64,000 nucleotides of DNA from Candidatus Zhuqueibacterota bacterium (lineage in GTDB: Bacteria > Zhuqueibacterota > Zhuqueibacteria > Residuimicrobiales > Krinioviventaceae): the NCBI GenBank assembly GCA_016928775.1, contig JAFGKD010000133.1, positions 1 through 64,000 on the forward strand, read 5' to 3'. Below are positions 35,466-46,100 of this stretch, piece after piece. Below the pieces are notes generated by a model. The model saw only the letters and a list, made by a program, of their open reading frames with translations, was not told the origin of the DNA and made no database searches. Each line of letters starts with the position of its first letter. Within the stretch, counting starts at the first letter, position 1. The position numbers and the translations under genes are program-made.

Positions 35466-36422
35466 TCAAACGTTTATCGCTTCTTTGACCGGCCTGTATT
35501 CAATCCCCAACTCTCTCTCCGCCTTGCTGCCGTCAAAGACAAATCCCTGTTTCATGGTTTTGGTTTGATCGAGCGACATGCCCAGCATCGGCGGCTTTTT
35601 GAAAAGATTGGCCAGCGGCGTCAAGAGTCCGGCGGTGAAAAAGACGAGCCAATCCGGAAAGGCCAGTTTCGGCATCGGCACACCGGCGACCTGACAAATG
35701 AGCTGGTTAAATTCTCGAAAAGACAAATGCTCTTTGCCGATCAAATATTTTTCCCCGATGTTGTTCTCGTGTAGCAGCGCTTGCACGATCGCTTCCGCCA
35801 CGTCCTCGACGTGCACCCAGGTGAGGACTGAATTGTCAAAGACCGAAGCGGGCATTTTGCGGGTGGCGATCATCCGGATATATTGGCCGCTGGCTTTTTT
35901 GTCGCCCGGGCCGAGCACGCCGCCGGGATAAATCACCACCAGCGGCAGACCTTCCTGCTCGTAGAGCTCCCAGCAGCGGCGTTCCCCCTCATATTTGGTG
36001 CGCGCATATTCGCTGGGACGGTTCGGTCCCGGTGGAGTGTCTTCATTAAACGGTTGGGGACTCGCATCGCCAAAAATCCCCACCGTGCTGATATGCACAA
36101 CTTTGGAGACGCCGGTTTCCAGGACGCTTTGCATCACATTCACCGTTCCATCCACATTGGTTTTTTTGAGCTGGCGCATGTCCGGCAACCAGAATTCATA
36201 AATATTCGCCAGATGTACGACCCAGTCCATGCCTTTCATGCCATTGAGCAGTGACGATTTATCCGTGACGTCCCCGGTGATCAAGTGCACGTCCATGGAC
36301 TGCAAGTCCGAGGAATCACTGGTCGGCCGCACCAGGCAAAAAACCTCGTGATCGGTTTGTTTTAGTCTTTTGACGACATAGTGTCCGATGAATCCGGTGC
36401 CGCCGGTGACAAAGATTTTCAT
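35466..36422 (-). CDS. NAD-dependent epimerase/dehydratase (extended SDR)
   Basis: The 318-residue extended short-chain dehydrogenase has the Rossmann motif 'TGGTGFIGHYV' at the N-terminus and the catalytic Y-A-R-T-K pair in 'YARTKYEGE'. Such enzymes act on nucleotide sugars, flavonoid-like ketones or sterols. The closest look is to dihydroflavonol-reductase-like SDRs, but substrate is unknown. The perfect ribosome site 'aaaggaggtaaaag' fixes the start. It is the last gene of a three-gene unit with the membrane protein and TPR protein upstream. Confidence 0.88.
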   Translation of the reverse strand: MKIFVTGGTGFIGHYVVKRLKQTDHEVFCLVRPTSDSSDLQSMDVHLITGDVTDKSSLLNGMKGMDWVVHLANIYEFWLPDMRQLKKTNVDGTVNVMQSVLETGVSKVVHISTVGIFGDASPQPFNEDTPPGPNRPSEYARTKYEGERRCWELYEQEGLPLVVIYPGGVLGPGDKKASGQYIRMIATRKMPASVFDNSVLTWVHVEDVAEAIVQALLHENNIGEKYLIGKEHLSFREFNQLICQVAGVPMPKLAFPDWLVFFTAGLLTPLANLFKKPPMLGMSLDQTKTMKQGFVFDGSKAERELGIEYRPVKEAINV

Positions 36423-36435
36423 CTTTTACCTCCTT

Positions 36436-36786
36436 TTATGTGCGTAAAGCGACTGCCGTCCAGATCGCGCCCAGCAGGTCGACAATGCCGAACACTAAAA
36501 GCGGCAACGGGCCGATTTTCAAAAGGACCAGCGCGACAAAAAACAGGATCACCACCCCGCGCGCCTGCACGGTGAACCGAAAGAATGTCGTCAGCTCGTG
36601 TCGCGCCGACTGGATGTAGTAATATCCCAACACCAGCGCCACAACGCCGACGACATAAATCCAGGGTTCGGCGGTCGTTTGAAATCCCAGTGTTCCCAGC
36701 ACCAGGTTGGGCGCCAGTAAAAAACCGAGTCCGGTGAGTAAAATATAGATGCCAAAGAAGAAAAGACTTTTTGCGGCTTTGCTCAT
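36436..36786 (-). CDS. Small four-helix membrane protein
   Basis: The 116-residue protein is made of about four transmembrane helices ('LFFFGIYILLTGLGFLL', 'WIYVVGVVALVLGYYYIQ', 'GVVILFFVALVLLKIG', 'LLVFGIVDLLGAIWTAV'). No family name is certain. The start at 36786 follows 'aggaggattcatc' and lies 11 bases after the TPR gene's stop; the SDR gene follows after 13 bases. Confidence 0.7.
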   Translation of the reverse strand: MSKAAKSLFFFGIYILLTGLGFLLAPNLVLGTLGFQTTAEPWIYVVGVVALVLGYYYIQSARHELTTFFRFTVQARGVVILFFVALVLLKIGPLPLLVFGIVDLLGAIWTAVALRT

Positions 36787-36797
36787 GATGAATCCTC

Positions 36798-37814
36798 CTA
36801 TTCGATCCAACGACGTGTTGCCATCATCTTTTGCTGCACCGCTTGAAATCGCGGCTCCTGGCGCAGTGTATTAAAATCTGGAGAATTGTTCACCATCTCA
36901 ATGGTGGCAAGACCAGGCTTTGTCTTTTTCAGCCAATCCAGCGCCTGTGTCTTGTCACCAACAAGACTTGATATGCGGGCAATGGCAACTGCAATTAAAT
37001 TGTTTTCATTTTCGGTGTAAGCCTTTTTTAACAATGCTAATCCCCCCAATGCTTTTTCCGTATCACCCGATTTTGCCGCAATGAGTGAACTATAAAAATC
37101 CTGCCATGCGACTAACTTGTTGCGAGCAGACGCTTCTTCAAGCTGTTTTTGCGCGTTTTCATATTGATCCAGCCAGAGATAGGTGTTGACCAGCGTATGG
37201 TAGGTAACGCCAAAAGCATCATTGAGCTCAAGGGCTTTGTGAGCCGTCTCGATTGCTTTTTGATACTGTGCCGCGTAAAAGTAGCATTGCGATAGATACG
37301 AATAAGCGACACAGGAGAACGGTTCGAGCTCAATGTTTCGTTCGAACTCGATTATGGCGTGTTCGATCTTGCCGGTTCGCATCAGAAGAAGCCCGTAGTG
37401 ATAATGTGCTTCACTCGTTTCCGGATGATCAGCCAGTATCGCCTTGAGGTCCTGCTGCAGCTTGTTCCAATTACTTTGGTTGTACTTGTTCCTGGACATA
37501 AAGAGCAAAGCATCAGCGCATGTACTGTCTAAAGCGAGGGCTTTGTTTAATGCTTCTGTCCCCTTGTCCCCCGATTGAACGCGGCCAAGCCAGGCATGGG
37601 CCGCTGCGAATTCGGGATCAATTGTAATCGCGCGTTCAAAACACTCCCGCGCCTGCGCCAGAGTCGTTTGTGTTTGCTGTGTGCGAAAAAAGCGTCCGAG
37701 GATATAGTATTTGTACGCCTCAAGATTTACCTCTTTTGCTGCAGCAGAGTCGAAAAGCGCGGTGAAAAAAGCAATCATCATGAACGATATGAGCAACATC
37801 CGTTTGGTTTTCAT
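36798..37814 (-). CDS. Exported TPR-repeat protein
   Basis: The 338-residue protein has a signal peptide ('FMMIAFFTALFDSAAA') and about six to seven tetratricopeptide repeats ('AAAHAWLGRVQSG', 'SEAHYHYGLLLMRTG', 'CVAYSYLSQCYFYA'). It is probably a periplasmic or surface scaffold. 'agaggagtaagaa' precedes the ATG. It begins the TPR-membrane-SDR unit. Confidence 0.85.
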   Translation of the reverse strand: MKTKRMLLISFMMIAFFTALFDSAAAKEVNLEAYKYYILGRFFRTQQTQTTLAQARECFERAITIDPEFAAAHAWLGRVQSGDKGTEALNKALALDSTCADALLFMSRNKYNQSNWNKLQQDLKAILADHPETSEAHYHYGLLLMRTGKIEHAIIEFERNIELEPFSCVAYSYLSQCYFYAAQYQKAIETAHKALELNDAFGVTYHTLVNTYLWLDQYENAQKQLEEASARNKLVAWQDFYSSLIAAKSGDTEKALGGLALLKKAYTENENNLIAVAIARISSLVGDKTQALDWLKKTKPGLATIEMVNNSPDFNTLRQEPRFQAVQQKMMATRRWIE

Positions 37815-37894
37815 TTCTTACTCCTCTGTTGATGATTTGGTTTTTAATTGTCGGGGGCGATCTTTTGATATCAGATTGCAGATTAGCGATTGAC

Positions 37895-37930
37895 GATCTC
37901 AGATCTGCATTCGTTCTGAGATCTGAGATC
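37895..37930. repeat. Palindromic intergenic repeat
   Basis: The perfect 12-base arms 'gatctcagatct' (37895-37906) and 'agatctgagatc' (37919-37930) enclose a 12-base loop. They lie between the TPR gene and the propeller gene on the minus strand. Nearby 'atcagattgcagatt' words look like decayed copies of the same motif. It may double as a weak terminator of the propeller gene. Confidence 0.7.
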
Positions 37931-37955
37931 GCTGTTCTTCAATCTGAAATCATCT

Positions 37956-39230
37956 TTACCTCACCAGCAGCATCTTGCGCACCTGCGAAAAATGCTCCCC
38001 CCGCAAGCGGCACAGATAGAGACCACTCGGCTGATGTGCCGCGTTCCAGGTGACGGTATGGCTTCCTGCACCGCACATTTTTGATTTCAACGTTTCGACA
38101 AGCTCCCCTTGGAGGTTGCGTATTTCCAGGGAAACAAACTGGTTCTTTTCCAGCGCAAACTCTATTGTAGTTTCCGGGTTGAATGGATTCGGATGGTTAG
38201 TCAGTGCGAATGCGTCCGGATATTTGACATCACTTTTTCCTGTCTTTACATCTGTTTCAACGGACGTCATATAACCAATTGCGGAGTATTGGCCGCTGTT
38301 ATCCGTGTAGCTACTATACCACATGTGATACGTGTTGTCGAAAAGGAGAACACATGGAGTAAAATGGGCAGATCCCCACGGTGGGTTGTGTTTGAAAATT
38401 GGATTGTCCGGTGATTTGGTCCAGGAGATGCCGTCCGCCGAGGTTGCATACCCAATGGACATCTGCCCTATACCGTATCCGGTATACCACATTTCATATC
38501 CGTTTTCGGTGCGAATGACCCAATGATCAAAGGCTGCTTGAGAATCCCACGCTGGACTATTGCCGACTTTTAGCACCGGATCGCTGTTGGCAAATGGTGC
38601 TTCTGTAGTGGTCGGATCGTCATATTTTACCCAATGGAGTCCATCAGCAGAAGTTGCATAACCAATCTGAGCAACTTGACCCTTTGACCCCATGTACCAC
38701 ATTTTATACTCCGTTTCGTCCTTGATGACGGGGCCTGCTCGAAAATAAGGAACGCCATCCCAATCTTGTTCACCTCCACGTTGTAGATCGGTGTCAACCA
38801 TAGTCGTCCAGTCGATTCCATTTGAGGATGTTGTATAGAACATAATTCCGGCTTTATCGCCCCAACCTATAGGCCCCCAACCTTTGTAAGAATCACCTTC
38901 TTTGATGATTGTCTGCACTTCAAACTGGAGATCGATGGGATTTCCTGGATGTCGTTGCCAGTTCACACCGTCTGTTGACCAGGCAAAGCCCTTTCGCCAC
39001 GGCCCGATTGGCATTTCACCCTCCAGGCCGGAATACCACATTTTGAGCGTATCGCCCTCTTTAATCACAATTGGGAATACAGTACAGCCGCCATCCCACC
39101 CACCCTCGGGGCCAGTGCCCAATACTGGTTGATTGGACACTGGCGTCCAGTTTATTTGGCAAAAGAGAGCCGGTGTGAAAAAAATGGAACATAGAGCTGA
39201 TAAAGCCACCATGTGTCGTATTGCTTTCAT
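37956..39230 (-). CDS. Secreted beta-propeller glycoside-hydrolase-like protein
   Basis: The 424-residue protein has a signal peptide ('ALCSIFFTPALFCQ'). A five-bladed propeller is built from repeats of the type 'MWYSG ... GFAWSTDGVNWQR' and 'IGYATSADGLHWVKY', as in GH43/GH32-type enzymes. The C-terminal sorting module starts 'NHPNPFN' and ends 'KMLLVR'. Catalytic acids were not assigned, so enzymatic activity is unproven. The start at 39230 follows 'caggaggacaaatt'; the upstream extension lacks export features. Confidence 0.75.
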   Translation of the reverse strand: MKAIRHMVALSALCSIFFTPALFCQINWTPVSNQPVLGTGPEGGWDGGCTVFPIVIKEGDTLKMWYSGLEGEMPIGPWRKGFAWSTDGVNWQRHPGNPIDLQFEVQTIIKEGDSYKGWGPIGWGDKAGIMFYTTSSNGIDWTTMVDTDLQRGGEQDWDGVPYFRAGPVIKDETEYKMWYMGSKGQVAQIGYATSADGLHWVKYDDPTTTEAPFANSDPVLKVGNSPAWDSQAAFDHWVIRTENGYEMWYTGYGIGQMSIGYATSADGISWTKSPDNPIFKHNPPWGSAHFTPCVLLFDNTYHMWYSSYTDNSGQYSAIGYMTSVETDVKTGKSDVKYPDAFALTNHPNPFNPETTIEFALEKNQFVSLEIRNLQGELVETLKSKMCGAGSHTVTWNAAHQPSGLYLCRLRGEHFSQVRKMLLVR

Positions 39231-39372
39231 AATTTGTCCTCCTGTAGCACTTGTTATTACAGAGATTTTAAGATTTATTCTCCATGTCTTGCCGGAGAAT
39301 TGATTTGATTCAATAAAGCCGGAAAGCTCGTGCAGTGAAAAAGTCACAATTCTGGCAAATAGGTTAATTTGC

Positions 39373-39747
39373 TCAATCGTCAGGAATAACGCCAAACTGC
39401 CGCATCAGCTCCAAATTGTCAAAACTCATCCAATGATCAACAATCCTTCCATTGACAATTCGATAAATCAGTATGCCTGTCAGAGCGACTTGTTTTGACG
39501 TTGGCTGAATTCCCATGAACTCGCCTTTATGGATTCCATGCCATGTTGCTCGAACAGCAACTTTGTTCCCTTCAGCGATCATATCGTCAAGGGTGAGTTT
39601 ATAACGGGGAAATGCTGATTCAAATTGTTTGATATGCTGCCTTAATTTTTCATCGCTCACGTAAATGTTGACGATCGATTCCGGTTTGTCCTTGCCGCTG
39701 AGCGCTGCAAGATATTGACGGATTAATGCTTTGTTGTCTTCAAACAC
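39373..39747 (-). CDS. SnoaL-like (NTF2-fold) protein, paralog 2
   Basis: This 124-residue NTF2-fold protein is paralogous to 33442-33807, with shared 'AALSGKDKPESI', 'KVAVRATWHG' and 'GRIVDHWMSFDN'. It lies downstream of the sigma-54 activator gene. The 272-base gap ahead of it presumably carries its promoter, but no -24/-12 element in the right orientation was found. Function is unknown. Confidence 0.8.
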   Translation of the reverse strand: MFEDNKALIRQYLAALSGKDKPESIVNIYVSDEKLRQHIKQFESAFPRYKLTLDDMIAEGNKVAVRATWHGIHKGEFMGIQPTSKQVALTGILIYRIVNGRIVDHWMSFDNLELMRQFGVIPDD

Positions 39748-40019
39748 GAATCAATCTCCCTATTGTTTGCTGTTAATGATTCAGGCAACCTCCATACCAA
39801 TAGGTTTTTGCATAAAATCCTGTCTCCATAATAAACTATTTAATCTGTACTTAACTTGATTTACTTGGCTTTATGACTTTGCCCATAAAGTCAGAATTGA
39901 AAAAAATTAGCGGCAAAATTACCATTTGGATAATGGCAAAAATACCGTTGCTGGATAGAATAAAATCAAGAGGCCAGCATCGTTTGCTGATAACTATTGC
40001 TTAAAGTTGAGAGCTAATT

Positions 40020-41549
40020 CTAGTTTGAGGCCGTTTTTGTAGCGCGTATATTGTGCTTTTTCAGCTTTTGGTGAAAATTTTTGGTGTGCATACCGGCTAA
40101 TTGCGCGGCTCTGGCAATGACACCATTTGACTCATGCAGAACGCGCAGCAGATATTGTCGCTCAAATTCGTCCACGACTTTCTGTTTGGCGTGTTTAAAG
40201 GTGGGGAATTGCGAGGCATCATCTTGTTCAAATGTGAAACCGGACTTTATTTCATCAGGAAGATGTTCCGGCTTTATTGTTTTCCCTTTGCAGAGGATAA
40301 CCGCTCGTCGAACGATGTTTTCCAATTCACGAACATTGCCGGGGAAAGAATAGTGTTGAAGGATCTGCTTGGCGAGAGCATTTAATTTCGGCAACTCTTT
40401 TTGCATCTGGATGGCGGCATCTTTTAAAAAATGTTCTGCCAGCAGAATGATATCCTGTTTCCGCTCCCGTAACGGTGGAACCTTGATGCAAAAAACATGA
40501 AGCCGATAATAGAGATCTTCTCGAAACTTGCCGGATTCGACCAGGATGTTTAGAGGCGTCTTACAGGCAGCAACTATGCGTGCATCACATTTTTGGATTT
40601 CATCGCTTCCCAGCGGTGTAAATTCTCCCCATTGAATAACTCGCAGCAATTTTACCTGTAATGCGGGACTCATCTCATCGATTTCGTCCAGGAAAATGGT
40701 TCCCCCATCTGCCTGTTCGAACTTGCCCTTTCTGGACTTGAATGCGCCAGTAAAGGCACCTTTTTCATGGCCAAAAAATTCTGACTCTAACAGATCATCG
40801 GGAAATGCGGCACAATTCACAGTTATCATTGGCATTTGACGCCGTTTACTATTATAATGAAGTGCCCGGGCGATCAATTCTTTGCCGGTGCCGGATTCGC
40901 CTTCAACCAGCACAGGAATATCTGTATCCGCCACCTGGGAAACGGTCTGCAAGACCTGTATCATTTGCGGAGAATGGCATACAATGGCATCGAAATCATA
41001 GCGAGTACGCAGCTCTTCCTCAAGCAAAATTTGCCGATTTTCCAATTGCTTCCGTACCAGAGCATGATGCGCAGCCAGGGAAATAAAATCAGCAAAGGAT
41101 TGAACAAAGGTGAACGTGTCCGCTCGAAAAGCCCCCTCTATCGTGCGATTGTCCAGGTAGATTACTCCAAAAAGAACTTTCTGATAAATCAACGGCAAAC
41201 AGATCACGGAAAGCAGCCGTAATTCGCCCACACTATTGCTTTTTTTCATCGATGGATGCTCCATAGCATTGGGAAGATAAAGCGGTTCCTCGCTGCTCCT
41301 GACCTGTTCGATAATGGTTCGGCTGATCTCAAACTCTGGATTTTCGATATCCTTTTTCTCTAGTTGCCTGGCGGTTTGGAACAGGGAATCGCCCGCTTGA
41401 TCGAATAATATGATGATTCCCCGTTCGGCTCCGGAAATTTCAATGAGACGATCCATCGAGATTGTCAAAACATGGTCGATATCAGACTGGATCAGCAATT
41501 CCTTGCTGATCGTCAGCAGTTGCTGATACTGGCTTATATCAATGTTCAT
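40020..41549 (-). CDS. Sigma-54-dependent activator with GAF domain
   Basis: The 509-residue regulator has an N-terminal GAF sensor domain (about 20-170) and a central AAA+ domain with Walker A 'GESGTGKE' (217-224). The sigma-54-contacting 'GAFTGA' loop is at 264-269. A C-terminal Fis-type helix-turn-helix reads 'IARAAQLAGMHTKNFHQKL'. It activates sigma-54 promoters in response to a small ligand sensed by GAF. Targets probably include neighbouring genes, but no clear -24/-12 site was found. The PPOx gene lies 6 bases upstream and is likely co-transcribed. Confidence 0.92.
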   Translation of the reverse strand: MNIDISQYQQLLTISKELLIQSDIDHVLTISMDRLIEISGAERGIIILFDQAGDSLFQTARQLEKKDIENPEFEISRTIIEQVRSSEEPLYLPNAMEHPSMKKSNSVGELRLLSVICLPLIYQKVLFGVIYLDNRTIEGAFRADTFTFVQSFADFISLAAHHALVRKQLENRQILLEEELRTRYDFDAIVCHSPQMIQVLQTVSQVADTDIPVLVEGESGTGKELIARALHYNSKRRQMPMITVNCAAFPDDLLESEFFGHEKGAFTGAFKSRKGKFEQADGGTIFLDEIDEMSPALQVKLLRVIQWGEFTPLGSDEIQKCDARIVAACKTPLNILVESGKFREDLYYRLHVFCIKVPPLRERKQDIILLAEHFLKDAAIQMQKELPKLNALAKQILQHYSFPGNVRELENIVRRAVILCKGKTIKPEHLPDEIKSGFTFEQDDASQFPTFKHAKQKVVDEFERQYLLRVLHESNGVIARAAQLAGMHTKNFHQKLKKHNIRATKTASN

Positions 41550-41555
41550 ATCATC

Positions 41556-41990
41556 TCAGAATTTAATTCGCTCCAGTTCAGGTTCTTTCAATGCATCCGG
41601 CAAGGTCCAAAAATGGGCTTCGCCGGCACGAATGCGGAATATTTCCCACAGCGGTCCCAGTGGTTTTCCAACAAGACCCTCCAGAAAGTTCCTTTCTTCA
41701 GCTATCTTTTTCTTGAGAGCTTCATCATCAAGAAACTCAGCTTTACCAGTCAGGCGCATCTGTTTCATCCCGGAAAGTTCGGCAGGATTATTATAAAAGC
41801 AAACCTCGACTTTGGGATTTTTCTTCAATTGTTTGCTCATCTGTTTGGGAGATAAAGTCGCAAAATAAAAGCCGTCTTCATTGGCAAACCACATGAGAAG
41901 CCCCCTCACTCTCGGCTGATCGCCATCCGTGGTGGCTAAAAAGCACACGGGATTTTCAGTGGCAAATTTGATACAGTCTTGTAAATCCAT
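41556..41990 (-). CDS. Pyridoxamine 5'-phosphate oxidase-fold protein
   Basis: The 144-residue split-barrel protein has the flavin-binding family pattern 'ATENPVCFLATTDGDQPRVR' and 'NPAELSGMKQMRLTGKAEF'. It probably binds FMN or F420 and acts as a small oxidoreductase. The start at 41990 is chosen because it begins the fold and follows 'aaaggaatt'. It is followed at 6 bases by the sigma-54 activator gene. Confidence 0.85.
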   Translation of the reverse strand: MDLQDCIKFATENPVCFLATTDGDQPRVRGLLMWFANEDGFYFATLSPKQMSKQLKKNPKVEVCFYNNPAELSGMKQMRLTGKAEFLDDEALKKKIAEERNFLEGLVGKPLGPLWEIFRIRAGEAHFWTLPDALKEPELERIKF

Positions 41991-42231
41991 CTTTAATTCC
42001 TTTCTATTTTTATGGAGCAAACGCTTTATTCAGCAACGTTGTTAATATAACTTTGACAGTTCGCATAACGAAACCGACAAGAGCAACATACATACCAATA
42101 AATATTATTGTTATTCTATCTTTTTAAAACTAATTTCATTATACTTACATTGATTTTTATTTCAACCTCATAATAATTCCCCGCAAAAGTGGTAAAATTG
42201 CCAGTACTTGGATTGCTTTTTAAAATTACGA

Positions 42232-43107
42232 TTAGCGCGCGCTTTCAATTGGTTGCCACTGCCATCCTTCTCCCTTCTGACCGATGTAACCCAGACCTGG
42301 GAATGGGAAGTGGAAAGCATGTACCAGGGTTTTATCGGTTGTTGCTCGATTAAAAAGTCGACGCCTTGTGCTCATAACTTGATCAGGATCAAAGTCAAAA
42401 GCTGCGCTCCATTGAAAATGTTCAAGATGAATGGGATGAAAAATTATATCACCAATAACCAGCAGTTGCTCGTCCGCCGAAGAAATTGCCAGCGCAATGT
42501 GCCCTGGCGTGTGACCTGGAGCCGCAATTATCTGGATACCCGGGACAATCTCTGTTTCATCTTCAATAAGATCAAGCTTATCTTGAATGGGGAGCAGATT
42601 TTTCTGTGCAAATGTCAGGAGAAGCGTTTTTATTTGGTCACTTACCTTGAGTGACGACAGGTCGGGATTTGATATCCAAAAATCCCATTCTTGTTTCGAT
42701 AAAACGTAACGGGCATTGGGGAACGATGGCTTACTCTCAGCGTCCACGATACCCCCAATGTGATCTGGGTGAGCGTGGGTGATGATGACCAAATCAATGT
42801 CCTCAGGCGCAATTCCCTCTTTGCTCAAGTTTTGAATTAGTTTTCCAGTATCTGGGCCAAGGTTGCCTGCTCCCGTATCGACCAGCACCATATGTTTCCC
42901 GGTGTTGATCATCAAACAAATATAGTCGCTTACAAACTCTTCCCAATGTTCAAGCTGAATGTTATGTTTTTGAAGTGCTTGCCCGAGCGCTTCTTGGGGT
43001 GCATTGGAGAAAAAAGTTGCACCAGGCTGATGATATGAGAAGGAACCATCGTTTATAGCCATGCATTCAAATGTCTCTAATTTGAATTGATAAGTTTCTT
43101 TATTCAT
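42232..43107 (-). CDS. MBL-fold metallohydrolase
   Basis: The 291-residue metallo-beta-lactamase-fold protein has the zinc motif H111-A-H113-P-D115-H116 and a second set in 'AAPGHTPGHIAL'. The architecture resembles lactonases (AHL-lactonase-like) and other hydrolases of this fold. Substrate is unknown. The start at 43107 follows 'caaggaggctgcg'. It sits between the PPOx gene and the giant kinase gene. Confidence 0.88.
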   Translation of the reverse strand: MNKETYQFKLETFECMAINDGSFSYHQPGATFFSNAPQEALGQALQKHNIQLEHWEEFVSDYICLMINTGKHMVLVDTGAGNLGPDTGKLIQNLSKEGIAPEDIDLVIITHAHPDHIGGIVDAESKPSFPNARYVLSKQEWDFWISNPDLSSLKVSDQIKTLLLTFAQKNLLPIQDKLDLIEDETEIVPGIQIIAAPGHTPGHIALAISSADEQLLVIGDIIFHPIHLEHFQWSAAFDFDPDQVMSTRRRLFNRATTDKTLVHAFHFPFPGLGYIGQKGEGWQWQPIESAR

Positions 43108-43186
43108 CGCAGCCTCCTTGCTGTTATTCATTTGTCACTCAGCATAATGAGGTAAAGGTGATCGTTAGTCGAAGCAACTTATTATT

Positions 43187-46100
43187 TCACGATAACTCTT
43201 CGAGCAGCGCTTTTGCCTCCTTCAGGTCAGCCGTTTCATATCCTTCCGAGAACCAGCTGCAAATACTCTCCAACATCATTTGCGCTTCTTTTCGTTTGCC
43301 CTGTTTTTGTCTAAATCGACTTAAGCTCATGACCGTTCGGAGTTCCCAAGATTTAGCATTTTGCCGCCGGGCGATGTCAAGGGATTGATAAAAACATTTC
43401 TCAATTTCAGCTTCATCACTCAATTTCATCAACGACAATTCCCCCTTAAGCCGATACAGTTCTGCTTCATGTTGACGCTCGCCACTTTCTTGTATATAAG
43501 CAAGCGCTTCAGACAGCGCAGAAAGACCTTCCTCAGGTTTTCCTATTTTTCGAAATGAATCGGCAATTATAGCGAGGAAATAGGGTCGATATGTATTTGC
43601 TCCGACATTCATATAAGCGGATAAGCCTTCTTGCAGTTGTGTAATTCCTTCCATGATCTTTCCTTGCTCGACCAAGTACCCACCTCGCAGGCTCATCCCC
43701 ATAGCTTTCCATATCTCAAAGTTATGCTCGATCGAAAGTGAAACAGCTGATTCCACAAGCTGCTTATTTGTTTCTACTTTTCGACAAGCTTGATGGAGCA
43801 TAGCGGCAAAAATGAGAGCGTAAACCAGGCTGAAAGGATGTGACAACTCCTTTGCCAGCCCCAATGCTTCGTCGCTCATCTTCAAAGCTTGGTCTGGGTA
43901 ACCAAGCATCCACAGAGACAAACTAGCAAAACTTTTACATATCACTCCAGGATCATGCCCGTAACGAAATGCTAGCAAATTATGCTGCTGGGAATCATAA
44001 AGGGCGATTCCCTGTTCGAGATGATTTCGAGCTTCGGAAAATTCTCCGAGATAGAGCAAGCTTGCTCCTAATGACCTGTGGGCTGCGACGGCAAGTGCTG
44101 AATCTTGAGCACGCTCTGCAACAGCAACAAGCTGTTTTCCTAATTCATGAGATTTTTTTATTTTTCCACTTGTGGCATACAATCCCCATAGTCCGCGTAA
44201 CGTTGTGAAAAGCTGTGAGGTTTCTCCGACCAACTGACTCAGTTCTCGTGCCCGAAGATAAGTTTGTTCCACTTCAGGAGTAGCCCAGCCCTTTGTCGCT
44301 ATTAGTGGCACAGCCAGAGCAATTTGCAGTGTCAATTCTTGCCGGGAGCGATCCTGAGATTCTGGTAATGTCGCCAGCAGTGATAATCCATTGGTGAAAT
44401 GTTTAATAGCCTCATCATTGGCAGAAAGTTTGAGGGCCCTGTTTCCTGCCTGAATAAGATAGTCAATTGCTTTTTTATAAATTCCTGCCTCATGAAAATG
44501 CCGCGCCAGGCGTACTGCAATCTCTTCAACCTGTTCCCCGTATAGATTCTCAAGCACATTTCCCGTTTCCTCATGCAGATAAGCGCGTTCAATGTCGTCC
44601 AGGCTATTGTAAAGATATTTCTGGAACAGCACGTGTCTGAACCTATATTGCGACAACCGTTGGCCATTCTTTCGCTGTATGCCGAGAGCATTTAGTAAAT
44701 GATGCCGCTTGTCTAATTCAGCGCTCAATAGCTGGATCATTTCACGCTCATTAATCCCGTGCAATCGTGCGACCACTTCAGCTGTAAACTCTTCTCCTTC
44801 GATACTGGCTATTGTCAAAACTTTTTTTAGATTTTCGGGTAGCCGTCCGATGCGTTCGCCCAGTACGGCATCAACTCGTGCGGGAAGCGTATTCCAATTC
44901 AATTCCGAGCCTTCGATCCATCGTCCTTCCGCATCCTGAACCAATGCTCCAATATCCTGCATACTCCGCAGTAATTCAACAGTGAACAGGGCATGACCTT
45001 CGGTTTGTTGAAAAAGTGTATCACGAAATGAGGTACTCAATTGATTAGGTTCAGTATCGATAAAGGCATTGACAAACTGTCGACCTGCTGCACGATCCAC
45101 TTCGATTTCAAGGCTACCAAAAATCCCTCTGAACTCATTCACCACGGATTCAAGTGGATGACGTTCTCCATTTCGTCCCATCGCCACTTCAGTAGGTCGA
45201 AAAGCTCCCACAATCAGGATGCGATTTCCCTCGATTTTTCGTCCCAGGTGAAATAGCAAACTGATTGAACCCGCATCAGCCCATTGCAGATCGTCTAAAA
45301 ATAAAAGCAATGGCTGCCCTCGTGATAATGTTTTTAAGAAGCTGGCGACCTGTTTGAATAAATCGCTTTGCTGTAAATTGGAGACAGTTGCTGCGGCTGT
45401 CCTACTCTTGACGAACTTTTTCAATTCCGTCAGCCATTCTGCCCTGTAATGTGTAAAATGAGTTGAACGTCTAACCAATCCCTCGCCAGATATAAATGTA
45501 TCAATCAAGTCTGGACTATTATTTAGCAGAGCTTTCACTGAAAATGGAAGCAGATTCCACAACCGGATAGCGTGATCCCTTTTCATGGCGCCTGCTGTCC
45601 GTAGTGCTTCAACATCGCTAGTCAGCAAACTTAAAATTTCACGAAAAGGCAAATAGGGATCACCAATGCCTGTATTGGCATGGCATTTTCCACTGGCCAC
45701 GATTAAATCGGTATGTAATTCTTGGGCGCGACGGATAAATTCATGCATCAATGTTGTCTTGCCACTGCCGGCTTCGCCTGTGACAAAAACAACCTGAGCT
45801 TTATTATTAAGCATCTTGGCCAGAAATTTATCCATTCGAGAGAGCTCACGTTCACGGCCCACACAAATCGGCTCGGAAACGTAAACTTCTGGCTCTCCTT
45901 CCAGGGGGAATGGCAGAGAGACTCGATTTCGCTCTCTCAAATTACCAGCTTTCAGGTCCTTCTTTAATGCCTCTAAATCATCAATCATTTGAGCCGCGCT
46001 TTGATAACGATCGGTTTTGCTTTTTACCAATGCTTGATTCACAATCCGTTGCAATTCAGCCGAGGTATCAGGACGAAAGCATGATAATGGCTCTGGCTCA

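Noticed and set aside
39934..39952. Possible sigma-54 promoter 'tggcaaaaataccgttgc'
   Set aside because: The spacing between GG and GC is 13, not 10, and it points away from the nearby minus-strand genes.
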